A stretch of DNA of 45,052 nucleotides from IMG/VR virus record IMGVR_UViG_3300049927_000020, positions 1 through 45,052 of that record. One strand, given 5' to 3'. Source of the DNA: a virus. The position numbers were made by a program, and so were the translations under genes. This document shows, piece by piece, positions 23,887-29,468 of this stretch (within the stretch, counting starts at the first letter, position 1; the number at the start of each line of letters is the position of its first letter). Below the pieces are notes generated by a model. It did not search any database, had not been told where the DNA came from, and saw nothing but the letters and a program-made list of their open reading frames with translations.

Positions 23887-23992
23887 CAAGTGTGCGACAT
23901 TAGACACGCGAACTGCTACGTACTCAATTCCAACACACTTGTGGGTTATATGCACGTGTGGAAACACACTTGAGGCATAATCAACACACTTG
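23887..23992. repeat. Iteron-like CACACTTG repeats
   Basis: AACACACTTG occurs at 23932, 23963 and 23983 in the same orientation, spaced 31 and 20 bases (near three and two helical turns). A further copy in reverse (CAAGTGTG) lies at 23887-23894. The second copy continues into TTGAGGCATA, close to the integrase-site motif near attP. Confidence 0.65.
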
Positions 23993-24133
23993 TCGATGGG
24001 CTCTGCCCTAGCTCTATCCAATCAATTCAAGCGCTTGCATTGTGCCAAGCCTTTGGCACGCGCCCTGCAATAGCTAGGCATCGAAAGCGTTGAATGATCC
24101 ACTAACGGGAGTCAACCATAGGAGGAAGGTATC

Positions 24134-24244
24134 ATGTTTAACTTACTAGCTGCAGCAACCTTTGCAGTGCTGTTGTGGGGCTCATTGCTGGCGAGTGTTG
24201 GGTTATCTTTTGTTCTTTTAACGTGCCAGGAAGAGGAGGGCTAG
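24134..24244 (+). CDS. Tiny membrane protein, 36 aa
   Basis: A short frame behind an ideal site (AGGAGGAAGGTATC). The product is one long hydrophobic helix (L-L-A-A-A-T-F-A-V-L-L-W-G-S-L-L-A-S-V-G-L-S-F) with a single Cys and an acidic tail C-Q-E-E-E-G. It is the first gene after the control region and thus probably among the earliest expressed. Small early membrane peptides often inhibit host functions or superinfection; that is inference only. Confidence 0.55.
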   Translation: MFNLLAAATFAVLLWGSLLASVGLSFVLLTCQEEEG

Positions 24245-24247
24245 ACC

Positions 24248-24325
24248 ATGAGCGACCTTAGAGACGCATTCTGGGCAGTCATCGGGTTTGCAGTGTCGGC
24301 TCTGTTAGTTGCCTGTTCAATGTAG
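24248..24325 (+). CDS. Tiny membrane peptide, 25 aa
   Basis: A 25-codon frame four bases after the previous stop, sharing its GAGGAGGGCTAG region as ribosome site. The peptide has a charged head (M-S-D-L-R-D-A-F-W) and one hydrophobic stretch (A-V-I-G-F-A-V-S-A-L-L-V-A-C-S-M). Two such frames in tandem, each with a good ribosome site, make chance less likely, but the evidence is thin. Confidence 0.42.
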   Translation: MSDLRDAFWAVIGFAVSALLVACSM

Positions 24326-24344
24326 AGGGCCATTATTTTAACCG

Positions 24345-24363
24345 CAACCATCCACATGTAGGA
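24345..24363 (+). promoter_or_regulatory. Shared leader motif, copy 1
   Basis: CAACCATCCACATGTAGGA, 30 bases before the DUF932 start. The same 19 bases with one change precede the gene at 26112. Shorter forms (AACCAT-AGGAGG) precede the genes at 24134 and 25228. Its core TCCACATGT is half of a palindrome seen whole near 29147. Confidence 0.55.
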
Positions 24364-24392
24364 AGGTTGCACACCTAGAGGAGGGCGCGACG

Positions 24393-25175
24393 ATGTTACA
24401 ACTCAACCAGTTGCCAGCAAGTGTCCACGCAGAGCACGCATGGGCAGGAGTCAGCGACAAGTATAGTTTTCTCTCAACGGCTCATGTGGTAGAGGCCTTG
24501 GGGTCGAAGGGCATTCATCCTTATACCTGCAAGGAAAGCTACCCGAGGATAGAGGGCAAGCGTGGATTCACAAAGCACATGCTCCGCTTTAGGCCTGCCA
24601 ACGTGCCTAAGATTGTTGGCGGGGTACATCCTGAAGTAGTCATTACCAATGCGCACGATACCGCCTCTAGCTTCGCTATTGAGCTGGGCCTGTTCCGCTT
24701 GGTGTGTAGCAATGGGATGGTAGTCAGCGCGGGGGCTTTCGAGTCCTTCAGAGTCAGACACGTTGGCGCAACCATTGACAGTGTGTTAGAGGCCACCTAT
24801 CGAATCATAGACCAGTTCCCGCAAGTTGAGTCAACGGTACAGCGCTTCCAATCCATTCAGTTGACCGACCCTCAACGTGAAGCCATGGCGCAGTTAGCTA
24901 TGGGTTTACGTTGGGATGCAGACAAGGTGCCGTTCGAGTCGGCGCGGTTGCTGGCCACACGGCGCACGGAAGACCAGGGAAAAGACCTGTGGTCAACGTA
25001 CAACGTGATTCAGGAAAACCTCTTGAAAGGTCAGAGCATGCGCTATCGTGGCCGATTCTACCACGATGGCGCCTCGCGTAATCCGCGCAGCTCAAGAGAG
25101 GTGAAGTCTATCGACTCAGACTTGACTCTGAATCGGGGGCTGTGGGCGATAGCAGAGCAATACGCCACAGCCTAG
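24393..25175 (+). CDS. DUF932 protein
   Basis: The 260-aa protein belongs to the DUF932 phage/plasmid family by its middle: F-R-P-A-N-V-P-K-I-V-G-G-V-H-P-E-V-V-I-T-N-A-H-D, the core G-L-F-R-L-V-C-S-N-G-M-V-V, then S-F-R-V-R-H, and the C-terminal W-S-T-Y-N-V-I-Q-E-N-L-L-K-G in which the last segment is family-typical. Members are common in mobile elements next to early genes; their biochemical role is not established to my knowledge. It has a strong site (AGAGGAGGGCGCGACG) and is the largest early gene here. The end L-W-A-I-A-E-Q-Y-A matches the usual length. Confidence 0.82.
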   Translation: MLQLNQLPASVHAEHAWAGVSDKYSFLSTAHVVEALGSKGIHPYTCKESYPRIEGKRGFTKHMLRFRPANVPKIVGGVHPEVVITNAHDTASSFAIELGLFRLVCSNGMVVSAGAFESFRVRHVGATIDSVLEATYRIIDQFPQVESTVQRFQSIQLTDPQREAMAQLAMGLRWDADKVPFESARLLATRRTEDQGKDLWSTYNVIQENLLKGQSMRYRGRFYHDGASRNPRSSREVKSIDSDLTLNRGLWAIAEQYATA

Positions 25176-25227
25176 TGAGTGTGCCTCAGTCAGTCAATGT
25201 GCGCAAACCATAGGAGGGCTTTATATC

Positions 25228-25533
25228 ATGGCAGCAAAGAAAAAGACATGGCATCAACACATAGCCGATGCTAAGGCGAATAAGGGCGTATTCAGCTTGG
25301 CAGCAAGAGCCAAAGCAAACCGCTGGCCGACGTGCGCAGTGGGGGAGAATGTCCCACAATTGGCATCTTTTGAGATAGGAATGTCTCAGTTCCGTGATAC
25401 TAGGGGAGCGGTTGGGGTAGTCATCGAATCCCTGGGCTATGCCTTTAACCACGCAGTCCAGCAAGGCAAACCTTACAGCGCAGCACAGTTATACAAGGTA
25501 ATCAAAAAGCTGATTCGCGACTCCGCAGCTTGA
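25228..25533 (+). CDS. Hypothetical early protein, 101 aa
   Basis: A basic protein (MAAKKKTWHQH, then Lys/Arg-rich helices) with predicted helices at ~8-32 and ~60-98 and no Cys pairs beyond one Cys. It starts behind ATAGGAGGGCTTTATATC, one of the shared AACCAT-AGGAGG leaders. Basic charge and small size would suit a nucleic-acid-binding or host-inhibitor protein, but I do not recognise it. A 13-bp hairpin follows its stop. Confidence 0.7.
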   Translation: MAAKKKTWHQHIADAKANKGVFSLAARAKANRWPTCAVGENVPQLASFEIGMSQFRDTRGAVGVVIESLGYAFNHAVQQGKPYSAAQLYKVIKKLIRDSAA

Positions 25534-25541
25534 GCCTTGCT

Positions 25542-25579
25542 AGGTTGGCTTAGGACTAGACAGGAGCCTAGGCCAACTT
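25542..25579 (+). other. 13-bp hairpin between early genes
   Basis: AGGTTGGCTTAGG pairs with CCTAGGCCAACTT (two G.U wobbles, no mismatch) around a 12-base loop. No U-run follows, so I favour an RNA processing or stability element over termination. Confidence 0.7.
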
Positions 25580-25615
25580 GTGGAAGGGTAGAGGGCAGTT
25601 AACCAAGGGGGGTCT

Positions 25616-25801
25616 ATGACATATTACACGTTTCACAATGTAACTGTCTCGATTCGAGCGGAGAACGGAAAACAGGCCTATACCAAGCTGTGCGATATGT
25701 TAGTGCAAAATAATGACGGGGACTGGTACACGGACACGTTTTCAGAAGAGGATAGTCAGCCGAGATCGACACGGGAATTGTTTCCTGAGCCAACCATCTA
25801 G
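25616..25801 (+). CDS. Hypothetical early protein, 61 aa
   Basis: An acidic protein with a beta-type start (M-T-Y-Y-T-F-H-N-V-T-V-S-I-R-A), an N-G-K-Q-A-Y-T-K-L-C-D-M-L helix and then N-N-D-G-D-W-Y-T-D-T-F. The strand-helix-strand order looks like a small ferredoxin-like or host-mimic fold. The start follows AAGGGGGGTCT. Function unknown. Confidence 0.65.
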   Translation: MTYYTFHNVTVSIRAENGKQAYTKLCDMLVQNNDGDWYTDTFSEEDSQPRSTRELFPEPTI

Positions 25802-25838
25802 GGGAGTTTCTAGAGATATGCAAGAAAGAGGGGATACT

Positions 25839-26063
25839 ATGATCGCACCTGAGACCTTTTGTGAAGTCTGCAAGCGCGTTAAGTGGGGGCAGTGGCAAGT
25901 CCTCCCTTTTGGGAAATGGCGCCATGCCGAATGCTACGCCGGGTCGAAGGAATGGCTAGCCTACTATGCGACCCTCACAGCTCCGACTAATGAGCAGAAG
26001 TATATTTTCAACGCGCAGCAAGTCAAGACAGAGCCGGAGACAGAGCCTATAGCAGAGGAGTAG
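25839..26063 (+). CDS. Small zinc-finger-like protein, 74 aa
   Basis: I use ATG 25839 after AGAGGGGATACT; a longer frame back to 25713 only shadows the previous gene. The product has F-C-E-V-C-K-R-V-K-W-G-Q-W ... W-R-H-A-E-C, a C-x2-C plus H-x2-C set likely to bind zinc. A Tyr/Trp helix follows, and the tail is Glu/Pro-rich (E-P-E-T-E-P-I-A-E-E). Such small early zinc proteins often bind nucleic acid or host enzymes; this one is unassigned. Confidence 0.68.
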   Translation: MIAPETFCEVCKRVKWGQWQVLPFGKWRHAECYAGSKEWLAYYATLTAPTNEQKYIFNAQQVKTEPETEPIAEE

Positions 26064-26081
26064 TCAGAGTTTTTTTGTTCT

Positions 26082-26100
26082 CAACCATCCACCTGTAGGA
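26082..26100 (+). promoter_or_regulatory. Shared leader motif, copy 2
   Basis: CAACCATCCACCTGTAGGA, one base different from the copy at 24345-24363, here running straight into the AGGAGG ribosome site of the next gene. A T7 run precedes it at 26070-26076. Confidence 0.55.
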
Positions 26101-26111
26101 GGCATGCAATC

Positions 26112-26318
26112 ATGACTAAGAAAGACTTCATTGAACTCGCCAATGCGATACAGGACCACAACCGGTTCGCCTCGAATGGTTACGGAGAAACGGCGTTCAC
26201 CTCGGATCAACTGCATACTATCGCTAAGTTCTGTAAGTGTATGAACGCGCAGTTTATGGAAGATCGTTGGCTAGGGTACATCCAGGGGACTAATAGGCCT
26301 AACGTAGGGAGAATCTAA
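26112..26318 (+). CDS. Small conserved-looking phage protein, 68 aa
   Basis: The start M-T-K-K-D-F-I-E-L-A-N-A-I and later F-T-S-D-Q-L-H-T-I-A-K-F-C-K-C-M-N-A-Q-F are a pattern I have seen in short helical early proteins of many phages, function unknown. It is helical throughout, with a C-K-C pair. Ribosome site AGGAGGCATGCAATC overlaps the shared leader motif, so the motif may act at the RNA level. Confidence 0.7.
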   Translation: MTKKDFIELANAIQDHNRFASNGYGETAFTSDQLHTIAKFCKCMNAQFMEDRWLGYIQGTNRPNVGRI

Positions 26319-26320
26319 TC

Positions 26321-26455
26321 ATGGTGATCGACTGCGAATGTAGGAGCGACTTTGACGAACCTTGCACGGCTTGTGCGCAGGAAAACCTCGAACGAGGAGT
26401 AGAGGCGGCCATGCTGCGGGCAGAGTTAGAAATGGACCTAGAGGAAGTCTACTAA
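26321..26455 (+). CDS. Tiny four-cysteine protein, 44 aa
   Basis: Begins two bases after the previous stop (GGGAGAATCTAATC as weak site). Cys residues at 5, 7, 15 and 18 (C-E-C ... C-T-A-C) would bind one zinc; the rest is an acidic helix (L-E-M-D-L-E-E-V-Y). Probably a real small zinc protein co-expressed with the gene before it. Function unknown. Confidence 0.58.
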   Translation: MVIDCECRSDFDEPCTACAQENLERGVEAAMLRAELEMDLEEVY

Positions 26456-26578
26456 AGGGAATTAACAACGCGCCACTGAAGTAGCAACACCCCGTTCGAA
26501 GGGCATGCTCTCACCCTTCGGTAGGATAGCGGGACAACCAGGGAGCGGGGTATAATGCAGTACCAGGAGGCATGCACC
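26456..26578. other. Gap before the broken gene
   Basis: No gene. It contains a perfect TATAAT hexamer at 26551-26556, but no -35 box at a usable distance (GGGACA is 14 bases away), so I would not call a promoter from this alone. Confidence 0.4.
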
Positions 26579-26786
26579 ATGAAGCGATCTAGCAAACCAT
26601 AGAGAGCCGAATACAGAGTCCGTTGGGAGATTGTGGTGAGAGCTAACAACCCACGGCACGCCGCGCACATAGCCCAAGGGGGTACAGCGGCAGATCGATG
26701 GAACAGCCGGAACATTCACGGTCCAAGAGATTGGCACGGCCAACTTGGTAGACCTGAATGACCGGGAGAACGACGAAGCAATCTAG
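26579..26786 (+). pseudogene. Broken small early gene (amber stop plus frameshift)
   Basis: Behind a perfect AGGAGG site the frame reads M-K-R-S-S-K-P, meets a TAG at 26600-26602, and continues R-A-E-Y-R-V-R-W-E-I-V-V-R-A-N-N-P with an A-A-H-I-A-Q helix. The frame is then lost at a run of five G (26678-26682). If one G is removed, it reads on as G-V-Q-R-Q-I-D-G-T-A-G, F-T-V-Q-E-I and N-L-V-D-L to a TAG at 26784-26786. The restored ~68-aa protein resembles a small phage family (V-R-W-E-I ... A-A ... F-x-V ... V-D-L). Two independent lesions argue for decay. A sequencing error at the G run plus amber readthrough is the alternative. A TATAAT box lies at 26551-26556. Confidence 0.65.
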
Positions 26787-26864
26787 TCCAGCACAGAGCC
26801 CTGGACCTGGGAAGCAGAATGTAGCCGCCAGTGGGCGGGCACGCCAGGGCTCGATGGTAGACTA
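26784..26864 (+). ncRNA. Structured RNA element before the lipoprotein gene
   Basis: TAGTC (26784-26788) pairs with GACTA (26860-26864), and GAGCCCTGG (26796-26804) with CCAGGGCTC (26844-26852), with a 7-by-7 internal loop between. An inner GC-rich part (GCCGCC with GGGCGGGC) closes the top. No U-run and no ORF. The element lies between the broken gene and the lipoprotein gene and may control the latter. Riboswitch-like or small-RNA function is speculation. Confidence 0.5.
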
Positions 26865-26901
26865 GAGCAGCAAAATGTCGTCACCAAAAGGAGGTAGCCC
26901 T

Positions 26902-27192
26902 ATGGAATTAGCAAGGACTCAACGGGTTGCATCGCTCGCGTGTGCAGGTCTTATCCTTGCAGTGGTGACCGGCTGCGCCACGCCAGGGCGCTTGGCAGAG
27001 ATCGACGCGAAGTATGATCGGATTCTGGCGGTTGACTGTGGCGGGAGCAAGCAAGTCTGTGGACTCCAAGAGCAGAACCGACTCAAGGAGAAAGAATACG
27101 CCAACAGCCCAATGCACCGGCTGCGGAATTGGCTTGGAATGGGAGGAGGTGGAACAGGTAGCTCAACGAGCTACATCTACATCGTGAACTAG
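26902..27192 (+). CDS. Lipoprotein, possible outer-membrane spanin
   Basis: From ATG 26902 (AAAGGAGGTAGCCCT site) the 96-aa product has a basic start (MELARTQR), a hydrophobic signal (V-A-S-L-A-C-A-G-L-I-L-A-V) and a lipobox V-V-T-G-C (Cys at about residue 24). The mature part contains two further Cys (V-D-C-G ... Q-V-C-G), a charged helix (L-Q-E-Q-N-R-L-K-E-K-E) and a Gly/Ser-rich tail. A short lipoprotein like this is typical of outer spanins, but no inner spanin is next to it, and exclusion lipoproteins look similar. A starter GTG/ATG further up (26875) is less likely. Confidence 0.72.
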   Translation: MELARTQRVASLACAGLILAVVTGCATPGRLAEIDAKYDRILAVDCGGSKQVCGLQEQNRLKEKEYANSPMHRLRNWLGMGGGGTGSSTSYIYIVN

Positions 27193-27258
27193 CTAGTGAG
27201 GGGAGTCTGACCGGGCCGCACGCCGTCACGCGGTAGTGAGTACAGCGTAACAGCCTGG

Positions 27259-27289
27259 AAGCTCAACGCGAGGAAACCACGTTGAACTT
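27259..27289 (+). promoter_or_regulatory. Inverted repeat before the regulator gene
   Basis: AAG-C-TCAACG pairs with CGTTGA-A-CTT around an 11-base spacer, just upstream of the ribosome site of the winged-helix gene. This could be an operator for self-regulation or an RNA hairpin. Confidence 0.45.
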
Positions 27290-27308
27290 TAGGAAAAGGA
27301 ATAAACCC

Positions 27309-27773
27309 ATGAACGCAGCACCTAGACAGGATGACCACGTTCAGGTACAAAGTCTCCCAGCAGCTCAACCTGGGAGTACTGACATCATGCAGCAAGAAGA
27401 AATCGCAGCTCTTAAACGGTTGGCTAAGGTGATAGAGGCCATGCGAGCAATCGACGAACAGCTCCCTATTCAGACGTTGGGCGCATTGTTAGCAATCGCC
27501 CTCAAGGAAGGGCAGAGCGTGTCAGAGCTAGAGAAGGCGCTCGGCATGGCGCAATCTAGCATGAGCCGCAACATCGCCTATTTGTCCGATTGGAAAGCGA
27601 CGAAGAACGCAGCGGGCCAACATCTTCCAGGTCTGAAACTTGTCGAGTACCGGCAGGATCTTGAAAACTTCACCAAGAAGAATGTCTATCTGAAAAAACT
27701 AGGCCGCAGTGCCATCGAGCATGTGGTCTATATTTTACTAGGAGGCGACAAGCCGCATGGACACAGCACGTAA
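27309..27773 (+). CDS. MarR-like winged-helix regulator
   Basis: ATG 27309 follows AGGAAAAGGAATAAACCC; a TTG at 27282 is also in frame. The 154-aa product has a polar N-terminus, a helix (I-A-A-L-K-R-L-A-K-V-I-E-A-M-R), then the winged-helix part: L-P-I-Q-T-L-G-A-L-L-A-I-A, V-S-E-L-E-K-A-L-G-M-A-Q-S-S-M-S-R-N-I-A-Y-L (recognition helix) and a wing ending L-K-L-V-E-Y. Such proteins are common in phages beside integrases and may set lysogeny or int expression. The last 17 bases overlap the integrase gene, so the two are translationally coupled. The family is likely; the target is unknown. Confidence 0.8.
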   Translation: MNAAPRQDDHVQVQSLPAAQPGSTDIMQQEEIAALKRLAKVIEAMRAIDEQLPIQTLGALLAIALKEGQSVSELEKALGMAQSSMSRNIAYLSDWKATKNAAGQHLPGLKLVEYRQDLENFTKKNVYLKKLGRSAIEHVVYILLGGDKPHGHST

Positions 27774-28752
27774 CATCCACTCACGAGGAACTGGGAAGGG
27801 CTACCAAGTCAGCTTGATGAAGAACGGCGTGCGCCAACGAGTAAGCTGCAAGTCCATCGAAGAGGCCATGAGCGTGCGGGCGAAGCTGGAATTAACAACG
27901 GACGCAATGCCCGCCGATCAGTGGACGCTCAAGCATGCCTTCGAGACGGTCTACACGAAAGTCTGGGCGAAGGGGAAGAATGCCACGCACAGCTACCGCC
28001 ATGGGCACGAAGCGGTTTTGTTCTTCGGTTCGAGCACGCTACTCGACGCCATCTCAACTGACAAGGTGGATGCGTGGATCGCCAGGTTGGAGCAGATAGG
28101 AAACAGCAACGCGACAATTAACCGGAAGCTGGCGACACTATCCAAGATATTCTCTTTCGCGCACCACAGGAATAAGGTGGCTAACAAGCCGCACTTCGAA
28201 CGGCAGTCGGAGCAGGGCAACGGGCGCGTTCGGTTCCTGACTCAGGAGGAAGAGGCACAAGTGTTGGAGCTGCTGAGTCGGCGCGGGAAGGACTGCCATG
28301 CTGAGGCCGTGTGTGTGCTGGTCGATACCGGAATGCGCCCCTCAGAGCTGTGGCGCTTGGAGGGCCGGGACTGCGACCTGGACAGAGGCGTAGTCGTGAT
28401 CTGCCAAACGAAGAACGGCAAGCCGCGCTCAGTCCCTATGACGCAGCGCGTGAAGGACATTCTTCGTCGCCGTAGTGAGTGGAAAAAGGTTGGTCCTCTG
28501 TTCCCCCACGACAACCACTGGATGGAGCAGCAATGGGACAGAGCCAAGTCAGAGATGGGCCTGTCCGCTGACAAGCAGTTCGTCCCCTATGCCCTTCGGC
28601 ACACATGCGCGAGCCGCCTTGTCCAACGGCGTGTTCCGTTCCTGGTAGTCAAGCAGTGGATGGGCCATGAGTCTATCCAGATGACAGAGCGGTACAGCCA
28701 CTTGAGTCCAGACAACCTGTTCGATGCAGTCAAAGTCTTGGAGGCTTGCTAA
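27757..28752 (+). CDS. int: Tyrosine integrase
   Basis: The 331-aa tyrosine recombinase has an N-terminal arm/core-binding part (A-T-H-S-Y-R-H-G-H-E ... N-R-K-L-A-T-L-S-K-I-F) and a catalytic domain. The catalytic Arg is in D-T-G-M-R-P-S-E-L (~193), followed by a K-N-G-K-P-R hairpin (~220), L-R-H-T-C-A-S-R (~280), G-H-E-S-I (~303) and the nucleophile Tyr in M-T-E-R-Y-S-H-L (~312). All active residues appear intact. It would recombine the attP just downstream, at the tRNA-Leu gene, with a host copy of that gene. Integrases are rare but known in T7-like phages, mostly cyanophages and pelagiphages. A temperate or pseudo-temperate life is therefore likely. Confidence 0.93.
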   Translation: MDTARNIHSRGTGKGYQVSLMKNGVRQRVSCKSIEEAMSVRAKLELTTDAMPADQWTLKHAFETVYTKVWAKGKNATHSYRHGHEAVLFFGSSTLLDAISTDKVDAWIARLEQIGNSNATINRKLATLSKIFSFAHHRNKVANKPHFERQSEQGNGRVRFLTQEEEAQVLELLSRRGKDCHAEAVCVLVDTGMRPSELWRLEGRDCDLDRGVVVICQTKNGKPRSVPMTQRVKDILRRRSEWKKVGPLFPHDNHWMEQQWDRAKSEMGLSADKQFVPYALRHTCASRLVQRRVPFLVVKQWMGHESIQMTERYSHLSPDNLFDAVKVLEAC

Positions 28753-28753
28753 C

Positions 28754-28924
28754 ATGGCTATTTGTCCACGTTGTTCTTACAACATCCTCACGCCCAGCCT
28801 GACGCCTAGTAAGGAAATTGTGTGTTCGGCGTGTTACTATCTCGAACTCGTGCAGCGGCTTAAAACGCATCCAGAGAAGGACGCAGGGACTAATATCCCT
28901 TCGGGATTCTTGAGGCAAACTTGA
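28754..28924 (+). CDS. Small zinc-ribbon protein after the integrase
   Basis: ATG 28754 sits one base after the integrase stop, with GGAGG nine bases upstream. The 56-aa product has two Cys pairs (C-P-R-C-S-Y-N ... C-S-A-C-Y-Y-L-E), a classic zinc ribbon, and a basic C-terminus. The last codons run into the first of the repeated integrase-type motifs. It might be an excisionase-like helper because of its place, but its sequence does not resemble the winged-helix Xis proteins I know; a generic zinc ribbon is all I can support. Confidence 0.6.
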   Translation: MAICPRCSYNILTPSLTPSKEIVCSACYYLELVQRLKTHPEKDAGTNIPSGFLRQT

Positions 28925-29204
28925 GACAAATGAGGCAGAAAATGAGTGCAGGCGTGGCGGAACTGGTATACGCAAGGGTCTTAAAAACCCTTACCTCTCA
29001 AGGGTTTGCGAGTTCGACTCTCGTCGCCTGCACCAGCGGGAACGGTCTTAAAATCCCCACGGTTCTGCATGCACATGTAGGGGAGTCACGTAACTGGTTG
29101 TTATCCAACTGGTTCAGTGGCTCTCCTTTGTTTTGTCCGCACTCATCCACATGTGGATCGCGTCAGAGCGTGAGGCAAAAGTTGAGGCAATGGTTTGCCT
29201 CAAA
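28910..29204. other. attP: Predicted phage attachment site (attP) with arm motifs
   Basis: Copies of TTGAGGCAAA lie on both sides of a tRNA-Leu gene. On the left are TTGAGGCAAA (28910), TTGAGACAAA (28921) and ATGAGGCAGA (28930); on the right GTGAGGCAAA (29170), TTGAGGCAAT (29182) and a perfect reverse copy (29194-29203), the last two forming an inverted repeat. The left copies are 9-11 bases apart, one DNA turn. This is the layout of integrase arm sites around a core, here the tRNA gene, with the integrase gene next door. The exact crossover cannot be read from one sequence. Confidence 0.7.
28948..29035 (+). tRNA. tRNA-Leu (anticodon UAA), complete with CCA
   Basis: The 88 bases fold as a class II tRNA: acceptor GCAGGCG/CGCCTGC, D arm with GGTATACGC, anticodon stem AGGGT/ACCCT around CTTAAAA (anticodon TAA), a short variable arm and T arm GCGAG-TTCGACT-CTCGT. 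It ends ACCA, with CCA in the DNA. It lies just after the integrase. P-SSP7 and relatives carry only part of a host tRNA-Leu as their attachment site, whereas here the gene looks whole. It could serve as the attP core, supply leucine tRNA, or both. Confidence 0.92.
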
Positions 29205-29224
29205 TTAACAAAGGAGGGTTCGCC

Positions 29225-29413
29225 ATGACACCAGAACAGGAGGCATTTTACAGCAAGGAAAATCTGGAGAAACTACGCAAACAGTTAGCAGTGGAGCAAC
29301 GACGTTGGGAGAACTACAGCGGGAACAATCCCAACTTCAACCGCTCCGAGATTCGGGGACTTCGGGACATGATTGCAGTTATCGAATCGGTTTTGAAACG
29401 GCAAGGTGTGTGA
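29225..29413 (+). CDS. Small coiled-coil protein, 62 aa
   Basis: The start follows AAGGAGGGTTCGCC. The product is a highly charged helix (E-N-L-E-K-L-R-K-Q-L-A-V-E-Q-R-R-W), a polar turn (N-Y-S-G-N-N-P-N-F-N), and a second helix (E-I-R-G-L-R-D-M-I-A-V-I-E-S-V-L), a helical hairpin. It lies between the attachment site and the RNA polymerase promoter. Unknown function. Confidence 0.65.
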   Translation: MTPEQEAFYSKENLEKLRKQLAVEQRRWENYSGNNPNFNRSEIRGLRDMIAVIESVLKRQGV

Positions 29414-29423
29414 TTTATACAAT

Positions 29424-29461
29424 GTGTGCCGCTTATAGACTACTCAAACTTTTCTAAGGAG
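29424..29461 (+). promoter_or_regulatory. Candidate phage RNA polymerase promoter, copy 1
   Basis: GTGTGCC-N10-TACTCAAAC-N-TTTCT lies just upstream of the RNA polymerase gene. The same element is found at 41816-41847 just after a terminator and before the structural genes; 26 of 32 positions agree. Two copies in front of the two main gene blocks is what a self-promoted T7-type system would show. No T7-consensus promoter was seen. Confidence 0.6.
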
Positions 29462-29468
29462 ACCAGCC

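Larger units (their letters stand above)
23563..24133. promoter_or_regulatory. Repeat-rich noncoding control region
   Basis: I find no credible gene in these 571 bases. In order they hold: a palindrome AGGGAT-TATAT-ATCCCT (23725-23741); GTGCGATGAATAGCG twice (23743, 23776) with a GAATAG/CTATTC stem between; a T9 run (23837-23845); a TTGACA hexamer (23859-23864) without a good -10; CACACTTG four times (see separate entry); a ten-base palindrome CAAGCGCTTG (24028-24037); and a long hairpin TTGCA + GTGCCAA / TTGGCAC + TGCAA (24035-24070). This is the largest intergenic gap and precedes the early genes, so it is the best candidate for the early promoter/operator and perhaps a replication origin or genome end. 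Confidence 0.6.

Noticed and set aside
23792-23980. 62-codon frame in the control region
   Set aside because: GTG start without ribosome site, overlaps the repeats, and shows no protein-like pattern.
26551-26556. TATAAT as a host promoter
   Set aside because: No -35 box at 16-18 bases; a single hexamer is too little evidence.
28921-29208. 95-codon frame across the tRNA
   Set aside because: It reads through the tRNA-Leu gene and arm-like repeats, and its composition is not protein-like.
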